Source: JAGHEK01 sp044426235 (GTDB lineage: Bacteria; Bacillota; Clostridia; Peptostreptococcales; Peptostreptococcaceae). From it: 16,080 bases of DNA. Shown piece by piece: positions 15,193 to 16,080 of the stretch. The DNA lies in contig JAWXUS010000029.1 of assembly GCA_044426235.1 (NCBI GenBank), forward strand, positions 1 through 16,080, written 5' to 3'. The notes under the pieces are model-generated. The model saw only the letters and a list, made by a program, of their open reading frames with translations, had not been told where the DNA came from and searched no databases. How positions within the stretch are numbered: position 1 is the first letter of the stretch; each line of letters starts with the position of its first letter. The translations under genes and the position numbers were made by a program.

Positions 15193-16080
15193 ATGGTAAT
15201 ATCGAATACTAAAATAGGAGATATAATATTATTTGGATATGAGAATGAATATATATTTACTCAATTAAAAAAAGGTGAATTATACGAGCAAGATATATTA
15301 ATTCAGTGGAAAAAATATATATCTAATAGTTCAGTTATATATGATATAGGAGCTAATTTAGGTAATCATACAGTATTTTTTGCCAAGACTTTTGATAAAA
15401 GTGAAATTTTTTCATTTGAACCAATAGTAAAAAATTTTGAATTATTAAAAAAAAATTGTGATGTTAATGAATGCAATAACGTTAAAATTTTTAATATAGG
15501 GATTGGAGAGAAAGATTCAAAGGGTATTGCAAAAGATGATATTGATTCTAATTATGGATCTATACAAGTTGAATTTAACCCAGATGGAGATATACATATA
15601 AAGTCGATTGATAATATGGATTTACCAAACCCTCAATTTATAAAAATAGATGTAGAGGGCTTTGAAATATCTGTATTAAGAGGTATGTTGAAAACTATAG
15701 AGATATCTAAACCAACGATATGGATAGAAGTTAGGGTTGATACATTTATAGAGGTAAATAAAATATTAACACAATTAGATTATTCAATTATAGAATATTC
15801 TAAATTTAATGTTCTATATATGTATAAAGGAAATTCGGTAATTAATGAAAAAATATTTTCTGATTATTTAATAAATTTAGATAATACGTGGAAATATAGA
15901 GAATCTAGTATGAAGAATCACTCTGCATATTTATATGAAAAAAAACTATTAGTTAACTCAAAAAATAAGAATAGTGATTTAGAAAATAAGAATAGTGATT
16001 TAGAAAATAAGAATAGTGATTTAGAAAATAAGAATAGTGATTTAGAAAATAAGAATAGTGATTTAGAAAATAAGAATAGT
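15193..16080 (+). CDS. FkbM-type methyltransferase with heptad-repeat tail (3' end beyond window)
   Basis: The open frame starts at ATG 15193, set by AAGGAGAG 4-9 nt upstream, and is still open at the window end (296 residues seen). Residues ~48-240 are a class I SAM-dependent methyltransferase of FkbM type: IYDIGANLGNHTVFF (49-63) binds SAM, FSFEP (73-77) holds the acidic ribose contact, and FIKIDVEGFE (149-158) is the family hallmark. Members usually O-methylate sugars. After a bridge (241-257) come perfect repeats of NKNSDLE from residue 258 to the edge. Placed in a heptad, Asn is at a, Leu at d, Glu at e and Lys at g, which suits a parallel coiled coil. A methyltransferase with a coiled coil beside Wzm/Wzt recalls WbdD of E. 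coli O9a, which caps chains and sets their length. No kinase domain is seen in the part present. Confidence 0.88.
   Translation, partial: MVISNTKIGDIILFGYENEYIFTQLKKGELYEQDILIQWKKYISNSSVIYDIGANLGNHTVFFAKTFDKSEIFSFEPIVKNFELLKKNCDVNECNNVKIFNIGIGEKDSKGIAKDDIDSNYGSIQVEFNPDGDIHIKSIDNMDLPNPQFIKIDVEGFEISVLRGMLKTIEISKPTIWIEVRVDTFIEVNKILTQLDYSIIEYSKFNVLYMYKGNSVINEKIFSDYLINLDNTWKYRESSMKNHSAYLYEKKLLVNSKNKNSDLENKNSDLENKNSDLENKNSDLENKNSDLENKNS
15964..16080 (+). repeat. Perfect 21-bp tandem repeat array (one heptad per unit)
   Basis: The unit AATAAGAATAGTGATTTAGA plus a final A (21 bp) starts at 15964, 15985, 16006, 16027 and 16048. A sixth copy from 16069 is cut by the window edge after 12 bases. All visible copies are identical. 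The unit is a multiple of 3, so a gain or loss of copies by slippage keeps the frame and changes the encoded coil by exactly one heptad, NKNSDLE. Confidence 0.97.

Noticed and set aside
15964..16080. CRISPR array
   Set aside because: The 21-bp units are directly joined with no spacers and lie in frame within a coding gene; this is a protein-coding tandem repeat.

Overview
The window is a piece of AT-rich bacterial chromosome, probably from a low-GC Clostridia-like Firmicute. I lean toward something Peptostreptococcaceae-like, but only weakly. The clues are strong AGGAGG-type ribosome binding sites, near-consensus and extended -10 promoters, a type A RNase P RNA, a Firmicute-style GalU and an IS607-family element. 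TGA is used as an ordinary stop codon at the end of a normal gene, so the genetic code is standard.

Region 1 (1-3171) holds housekeeping RNA and signalling. It begins inside a 5S rRNA, so an rRNA operon lies upstream, and that operon ends at a strong hairpin terminator. Next comes an 836-residue FIST / degenerate GGDEF / EAL protein, a ligand-sensing cyclic-di-GMP phosphodiesterase candidate. The RNase P RNA gene follows with its own near-perfect promoter and terminator. Its P4 helix departs from the bacterial consensus on both strands in a matched way.

Region 2 (3172-6480) has galU, which makes UDP-glucose, and a small membrane-anchored TPR protein. After these sits an IS607-family insertion. 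Its serine recombinase gene tnpA is dead (internal stop, frameshift, internal deletion). Its tnpB nuclease gene and the structured 3' RNA region that would supply the omega RNA are intact.

Region 3 (6481-16080) is a tightly packed, one-direction surface-polysaccharide operon. In order it encodes: an O-antigen ligase/polymerase-type membrane protein; a GT2 glycosyltransferase; a UDP-ManNAc dehydrogenase (WecC type); a large two-domain glycosyltransferase (GT-A plus GT-B); Wzm and Wzt ABC exporter subunits; an unrecognised 524-residue protein; and an FkbM-type methyltransferase that runs off the window end. Gene spacing is 1-25 nt or overlapping, so translation is probably coupled. The logic is that of ABC-transporter-dependent export: nucleotide sugars (UDP-Glc, UDP-ManNAcA) feed glycosyltransferases that build a chain inside the cell, Wzm/Wzt exports it, and the ligase-type protein may attach it outside.

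The most interesting signal is at the right edge. The methyltransferase carries a C-terminal tail of perfect 21-bp tandem repeats, each encoding one heptad, NKNSDLE. That heptad has ideal coiled-coil spacing (Asn at a, Leu at d, Glu at e, Lys at g). In the E. coli O9a system, WbdD is a chain-terminating methyltransferase/kinase whose coiled-coil length acts as a molecular ruler for polysaccharide length. Here a methyltransferase in an ABC-export cluster has a coil made of slippage-prone DNA repeats, which suggests a ruler whose length could change by whole heptads. This is an inference; the 3' end of the gene is not in the window.
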